Of a DNA stretch of 48,554 nt, positions 45,214 to 48,554 are shown piece by piece. The DNA lies in NCBI RefSeq assembly GCF_014873855.1, contig NZ_JADBEL010000009.1:72095-120648 (forward strand). The letters run 5' to 3'. Each line of letters starts with the position of its first letter. Positions within the stretch are counted from its first letter, which is position 1. This DNA is from Sporosarcina limicola (GTDB lineage: Bacteria; Bacillota; Bacilli; Bacillales_A; Planococcaceae). Under the pieces are notes generated by a model. The model worked only from the letters and a program-made list of their open reading frames with translations. It made no database searches and was not told where the DNA came from. The position numbers were made by a program, and so were the translations under genes.

Positions 45214-45291
45214 TTATTCTGGGATGATATAGATTTTGGCCAGGCACGGCATGATTATGCAATTGTTTAGGACAACTTGAACGTTTTTCAT
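45214..45291 (-). CDS. Leader peptide of the yheI-yheH attenuator (BmrB-like role)
   Basis: 25 residues beginning MKNVQVVLNNCIIMPC and ending AKIYIIPE. The Shine-Dalgarno GGGAGG is ideal. AGGCACGG around the Shine-Dalgarno (complement of 45295-45302) pairs perfectly with CCGTGCCT inside the coding part (complement of 45242-45249), so a translating or stalled ribosome would change leader folding. In B. subtilis bmrCD is controlled by ribosome-mediated attenuation through the bmrB leader; this peptide is shorter and not obviously homologous. I did not find a convincing antiterminator. Confidence 0.72.
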   Translation of the reverse strand: MKNVQVVLNNCIIMPCLAKIYIIPE

Positions 45292-45332
45292 TTTCCGTGC
45301 CTCCCTTTCTATTTCGAGTATCTAACTATCTC

Positions 45333-45362
45333 AGATTACCATTGCTATTTTAAGAATGTCAA
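45333..45362 (-). promoter_or_regulatory. Promoter of the yheI-yheH leader
   Basis: Perfect -35 TTGACA (complement of 45357-45362), 18-nt spacer with TGG extension, -10 TAATCT (complement of 45333-45338). The leader transcript from here to yheI is about 355 nt. Confidence 0.72.
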
Positions 45363-45567
45363 TACTTTTTAGAAAATTTTTTTAAATCATATCTTTAGGC
45401 CATGCCTCATTTCACCAATTCATCCCAAGACAACTAACAACTGCTTATGATATTCCATCAGTCATTTTTCTATGAATATACAATCGAAAAGTGAAAGCAT
45501 TTGTTTTTTCTCTAAAAGTAAATTATCATTAGACTAACTATCTATTTAACCATCACAGGAGGTGTAC

Positions 45568-45606
45568 ACTTTGTTCTCCCCCTCATCCGGGTTTGGGACA
45601 AAGTAA
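45568..45606 (+). promoter_or_regulatory. Upstream mini-ORF and hairpin before the CNNM/CBS gene
   Basis: A strong AGGAGGTG (45558-45565) is followed by a TTG at 45571 that opens an 11-codon ORF (MFSPSSGFGTK, stop at 45604-45606). This overlaps the first codons of the main gene in another frame. ACTTTGT (45568-45574) pairs perfectly with ACAAAGT (45598-45604), placing the main start inside the hairpin. This suggests translational coupling or control. Confidence 0.5.
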
Positions 45607-46951
45607 TTATTTGGAGATTGCCATACGATTGACAGCGTTCGCTGTCTTGATCGCCCTCACCGCATTTTTTGTTGCGAGTGAATTTGCTATAGTGAAGGTA
45701 AGGAAAACACGCATTGATCAGCTTGTAGCTGAAGGAAATCATAAAGCTATCAATGCTAGAAAAATTATTGGGAATCTGGACGAATACTTATCCGCTTGCC
45801 AGCTGGGAATCACAATCACCGCTCTCGGTCTAGGGATGCTCGGTGAACCGACCGTCAAATTGATTTTGAACCCAATTTTCAACCATTTCGATTTGACACC
45901 TAGCCTTTCCAGTCTTCTTTCATTCATCATTGCGTTCACGTTCGTAACTTTTTTGCATGTTGTTGTAGGTGAATTGGCTCCTAAAACGATTGCGATACAA
46001 AGAGCGGAAACCACTGCATTAAATTTCGCAAAACCGCTTATCTTATTTTATCGTCTCATGTACCCTGTCATTAAAGGTATGAATGGTTCCGCACGTTTCT
46101 TCATAGGTCTTCTCGGGTTCAAATCGATTGCAGAATCCGAAGTTGCTCATACGGAAGAAGAGCTTCGTATGATTTTATCCGACAGTTTAAAAAGCGGTGA
46201 AATCAACCAAGCTGAATATAAATATGTGAATAAGATCTTCGAATTCGACGACCGAATCGCCAAGGAAATTATGGCACCCCGGACAGAAATGATGATTATC
46301 GACAAAGAGATGACTTTGCAAGAAGTCTTCGAAGTCATCGGTGTCGAACAATACACACGCTACCCGATTACAGACGGTGATAAAGATCATATTCTGGGAC
46401 TTGTCAACATGAAAAACTTATTGACTGCGTTCATTAAAGACCCAACTACGGGTGATCATCCCGTTATCGAGTATATGCAGCCGATTATCCGTGTTATCGA
46501 AACCATTCCCATCGGTGATCTTCTACTTAAAATCCAACGGGAACGAATTCATATGGCGGTTCTCATGGATGAGTACGGTGGTACATCCGGTATAGTGACA
46601 ATCGAAGATATCTTGGAAGAAATCGTTGGGGATATACAGGATGAATTCGATATGAATGAAATTCCAGAAATCCAACATCTCGGGGAAGGTCATTATATTT
46701 TCGATGCGAAGATGTTGATTGAAAATATCAATGATATCCTAGGCATTTCAATCGATGAAGAGGATATTGATACAATCGGTGGTTGGTTCATGACACAGCG
46801 CTTCGAAGCGATTCAAGGTGAAAAAATTATTGAACAAGGCTATGAATTTATGGTTGAAGATGTAGATGGGCATCACATTCTATATCTTGAAGTTATTAAA
46901 CATATAGAGGGAGAAACTAAGGTCATCGAAGACCTATCTGTTGATTCCTAA
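45593..46951 (+). CDS. CNNM/CBS-domain membrane protein (HlyC/CorC family)
   Basis: A 452-residue protein with an N-terminal DUF21/CNNM domain (three to four helices; TAFFVASEFAIVKVRKTRID, LDEYLSACQLGITITALGLG, LHVVVGELAPKTIAIQRAE), a CBS pair (about 215-335; MAPRTEMMIIDKEMTLQEVF, MDEYGGTSGIVTIEDILEEI) and a C-terminal CorC_HlyC domain (DTIGGWFMTQ). The family is linked to Mg2+ and other divalent-cation export or homeostasis; hemolysin naming is historical. The only in-frame start is TTG 45593, without its own good Shine-Dalgarno, so the strong site 28 nt upstream may act through the overlapping mini-ORF. Confidence 0.9.
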   Translation: MGQSNYLEIAIRLTAFAVLIALTAFFVASEFAIVKVRKTRIDQLVAEGNHKAINARKIIGNLDEYLSACQLGITITALGLGMLGEPTVKLILNPIFNHFDLTPSLSSLLSFIIAFTFVTFLHVVVGELAPKTIAIQRAETTALNFAKPLILFYRLMYPVIKGMNGSARFFIGLLGFKSIAESEVAHTEEELRMILSDSLKSGEINQAEYKYVNKIFEFDDRIAKEIMAPRTEMMIIDKEMTLQEVFEVIGVEQYTRYPITDGDKDHILGLVNMKNLLTAFIKDPTTGDHPVIEYMQPIIRVIETIPIGDLLLKIQRERIHMAVLMDEYGGTSGIVTIEDILEEIVGDIQDEFDMNEIPEIQHLGEGHYIFDAKMLIENINDILGISIDEEDIDTIGGWFMTQRFEAIQGEKIIEQGYEFMVEDVDGHHILYLEVIKHIEGETKVIEDLSVDS

Positions 46952-46956
46952 AACTG

Positions 46957-46983
46957 CGACTCTCCACTAGGAGGTCGTTTTTT
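46957..46983 (+). terminator. Terminator of the CNNM/CBS gene
   Basis: CGAC-t-CTCC pairs with GGAG-GTCG across ACTA, followed by six T. Confidence 0.8.
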
Positions 46984-47000
46984 AAATTGATAAACTTCAG

Positions 47001-47029
47001 TTGACAATTATCTTTTATTCTGATAATAT
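47001..47029 (+). promoter_or_regulatory. Promoter of the rsgA-like leader
   Basis: Perfect -35 TTGACA (47001-47006), 17-nt spacer, -10 TAATAT (47024-47029). Start expected near 47036, 12 nt before the leader Shine-Dalgarno. Confidence 0.85.
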
Positions 47030-47047
47030 TAATTCATCTTACAGAAA

Positions 47048-47117
47048 GCAGGTGAAATTTTATGGCTATTTTCATAATGTCTATTGTCACTCTGAACGGA
47101 CCCATACTTTCACCTGC
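47048..47117 (+). promoter_or_regulatory. SD-sequestering inverted repeat in the rsgA-like leader
   Basis: GCAGGTGAAA (47048-47057), which contains the leader Shine-Dalgarno, pairs perfectly (10 bp) with TTTCACCTGC (47108-47117) near the end of the leader coding region. Confidence 0.8.
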
Positions 47118-47130
47118 AGTGCTTTACTAA
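47062..47130 (+). CDS. Leader peptide of the rsgA-like gene
   Basis: 22 residues: MAIFIMSIVTLNGP, then ILSPAVLY, then TAA. The Shine-Dalgarno AGGTGA lies 7-8 nt upstream of the ATG. The codons for residues 12-15 contain CGGACCCA (47097-47104), which is perfectly complementary to TGGGTCCG (47165-47172) in the downstream terminator. The arrangement (strong promoter, short hydrophobic peptide, SD hairpin, terminator) is that of leaders controlling antibiotic-resistance genes by ribosome stalling. Sequence not recognised. Confidence 0.75.
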   Translation: MAIFIMSIVTLNGPILSPAVLY

Positions 47131-47158
47131 AAAGCATGTCTATTCTGTTATGCGCGTG

Positions 47159-47193
47159 AAACCGTGGGTCCGATCAGGAGCCACGGTTTTTTT
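47159..47193 (+). terminator. Attenuator terminator before the rsgA-like gene
   Basis: AAACCGTGG (47159-47167) pairs with CCACGGTTT (47181-47189) and is followed by a T run to 47193. It lies 28 nt before the GTPase start codon. The 5' arm and loop are targeted by CGGACCCA of the leader ORF. Confidence 0.9.
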
Positions 47194-47220
47194 ATATGCA
47201 TATAACAGGAGGAAATTAAA

Positions 47221-48303
47221 TTGACAAAACTCAATGAGTACGGTTGGAATACATTTCATGAAGCTAACTGGGAAGAATTAAATGATAGATTTAAAATGAA
47301 GAAGTGCGTGCCAGCTCGTGTCACGCTTGAACATAAACGAATGTACCGTGTGATCACGGAAGAAGGAGAATGGTTATCCGTCTGTTCCGGAGCATTCCAA
47401 TATGACGCGGTAGAACGACGAGACTTCCCCGCTGTCGGCGATTGGGTTGCAGTAGAAAAGATGCCAGGTGAAGAACGCGGAATCATCCATGCGATTTTAC
47501 CAAGAAACTCCCTCTTTTCAAGAAAAGTAGCGGGAGAGGCAATTGCAGAACAAATTATCGCTGTAAATGTCGATATTGTCTTCCTTGTTATGTCGATGAA
47601 CCAAGATTTCAACGCCAGACGACTTGAGCGGTATCTCGTTGCAGCCTATGATTCTGGTGCAAATCCGGTTGTCATTTTAACGAAGAAAGATGTGTGCGAT
47701 AATCCTACTTACTATATTGAAGAAGCGCGGAACATCGCATTTGGCGTAGATGTTTTTGCGGTGAGCAACGTAACAGGCGAAGGAATTGAACAGCTCACTG
47801 ATTTATTGAAAGATAGGAAGACAGCCGCTCTTTTAGGTTCTTCAGGTGTTGGAAAATCATCACTAACAAACGCCATTTGCGGCGATGAGATGATGGTTGT
47901 GCAGGACATCCGGGGTGACGATGACAAAGGTCGACATACGACGACTCACCGGGAACTGGTGAAAATTCCGACTGGCGGCGTGCTTATCGACACGCCTGGA
48001 ATGAGAGAGTTTCAACTATGGGAGAACAGCGAAAGCCTTGATTCGGGATTTAAAGATGTGGAAGCATTTGCAGATGCATGCAAGTTCAATGACTGTCAAC
48101 ATGGCAATGAACCCGGATGCGCAATTCAAGAAGCGCTCGCTACTGGTACTCTAGCTGCGGATCGCTATGCGAGCTACTTGAAACTCCAAAAAGAGTTAGC
48201 GTTTCTCGAACGAAAAATAGATCGCGCCGCCCAATCAGCAGAGCGCAATAAGTGGAAAAAAGTAACGAAAAGTATGCGGAAGAATCCTTCTAAAAAGAAA
48301 TGA
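47221..48303 (+). CDS. rsgA: Ribosome small-subunit-dependent GTPase A (RsgA family, long form)
   Basis: A 360-residue circularly permuted GTPase. An N-terminal OB domain (about 30-105) is followed by NVDIVFLVMSM, G4 motif TKKD near 154, G5 VSNVTGEG, G1 Walker A GSSGVGKSS near 206, and G3 DTPG near 259. The C-terminal zinc module is C-x4-C-x-H-x5-C (CKFNDCQHGNEPGC). RsgA matures the 30S subunit and can release factors from it. At 360 residues it is longer than the usual Bacillus RsgA (about 298), so it may be a second copy. TTG start with AGGAGG 8 nt upstream, directly after the attenuator terminator. Basic tail (KSMRKNPSKKK). Confidence 0.92.
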   Translation: MTKLNEYGWNTFHEANWEELNDRFKMKKCVPARVTLEHKRMYRVITEEGEWLSVCSGAFQYDAVERRDFPAVGDWVAVEKMPGEERGIIHAILPRNSLFSRKVAGEAIAEQIIAVNVDIVFLVMSMNQDFNARRLERYLVAAYDSGANPVVILTKKDVCDNPTYYIEEARNIAFGVDVFAVSNVTGEGIEQLTDLLKDRKTAALLGSSGVGKSSLTNAICGDEMMVVQDIRGDDDKGRHTTTHRELVKIPTGGVLIDTPGMREFQLWENSESLDSGFKDVEAFADACKFNDCQHGNEPGCAIQEALATGTLAADRYASYLKLQKELAFLERKIDRAAQSAERNKWKKVTKSMRKNPSKKK

Positions 48304-48306
48304 TAT

Positions 48307-48342
48307 AAAAAAGGCGTTCTCTATGCGGAGAACGCCTTTTTT
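48307..48342 (+). terminator. Terminator of the rsgA-like gene
   Basis: AAAAAAGGCGTTCTC pairs perfectly with GAGAACGCCTTTTTT across a 6-nt loop, 4 nt after the stop. Confidence 0.95.
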
Positions 48343-48357
48343 ATATGAGGTTTATTG

Positions 48358-48554
48358 TTATCACCGCCTTGATGGGGTTTATCACCGCCTTGGCCTACTT
48401 TATCACCGCCTTGGCGCACTTTATCACCGCCTTGGCGCACTTTATCACCGCCTTGGCGCACTTTATCACCGCCTTGGCGCACTTTATCACCGCCTTGGCG
48501 CACTTTATCACCGCCTTGGCGCACTTTATCACCGCCTTGGCGCACTTTATCACC
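48358..48554. repeat. 21-bp tandem repeat array running off the window end
   Basis: At least nine units of 21 bp, each starting ttatcaccgccttggcgcac plus one base; the last six or more are identical and the first two have diverged (gatggggt and cctact endings). The window cuts the array. Because 21 is divisible by three, several frames stay open (VRQGGDK on the minus strand), but there is no start context. Sequence unrelated to the array at 6458-7020 but with the same unit length. Confidence 0.92.

Noticed and set aside
45593..46951. Hemolysin (virulence) function
   Set aside because: The HlyC/CorC family name is historical; the domains indicate a cation-homeostasis membrane protein, and nothing nearby suggests a toxin.
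48321..48545. 74-residue protein of VRQGGDK repeats
   Set aside because: Produced by translating a 21-bp tandem array that overlaps the rsgA terminator; no start context, and other frames are equally open.
1..48554. Prophage or large genomic island
   Set aside because: Apart from the 30.1-32.0 kb accessory stretch, the gene order is mainly conserved chromosomal Bacillales content; no integrase, capsid, portal or terminase gene is present.

Overview
The window looks like a low-to-mid GC Firmicute chromosome of the Bacillales, most probably a Planococcaceae member close to Sporosarcina. I infer this from protein content, strong AGGAGG/GGGGG ribosome binding sites, many TTG starts, a YjcZ-type sporulation miniprotein, and gene order matching known Bacillus subtilis clusters. 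There are no rRNA or tRNA genes and no CRISPR array. No database search was run; family names come from recognising the protein sequences.

Left part (about 0.1-13.3 kb, mostly minus strand): a TPR protein, then the tightly overlapping operon hprK-lgt-yvoD-ppaX-yvoF (carbon regulation by HPr kinase, lipoprotein lipidation, pyrophosphate removal), a divergent cytoplasmic-type muramoyl amidase followed by a 28-unit tandem array, a yvlB/LiaX-like envelope-stress protein, and uvrB-uvrA with a near-consensus LexA/DinR box.

Middle part (13.3-37.7 kb): an IDEAL-domain protein; ecsA-ecsB with divergent hit; yhaH, scoC/hpr, a YjcZ miniprotein and prsA (secretion and protease control); yhaO-yhaN-yhaM (SbcD/SbcC-like pair plus 3'-5' exoribonuclease); the yhaQ-yhaP ABC exporter behind an XRE regulator with a double palindromic operator; two coiled-coil paralogues (one decayed) around yhzD and mgsA; yhaR; an accessory island (30.1-32.0 kb) with duplicated secreted-protein genes and gene fragments; then hemZ, hemAT, yheA-yheB and an S66 carboxypeptidase. 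The order closely follows the B. subtilis yha/yhe region.

Right part (37.9-48.5 kb): malate synthase G, a ferritin-like protein, yheE, the heterodimeric multidrug exporter yheI-yheH (BmrC/BmrD type), a CNNM/CBS membrane protein, and an RsgA-family ribosome-assembly GTPase. The exporter and the GTPase each sit behind a promoter, a short leader peptide and an intrinsic terminator. This is the layout of ribosome-mediated attenuators that sense translation inhibitors. The rsgA leader also has an SD-sequestering hairpin and a perfect 8-bp candidate antiterminator, and is the best candidate here for an undescribed regulatory system.

Intergenic DNA is unusually rich in structure: two tandem arrays with about 21-bp units, three copies of a GTCCT-loop palindromic element (one forming the scoC leader, with mutually exclusive pairings), and several other palindromic repeats.
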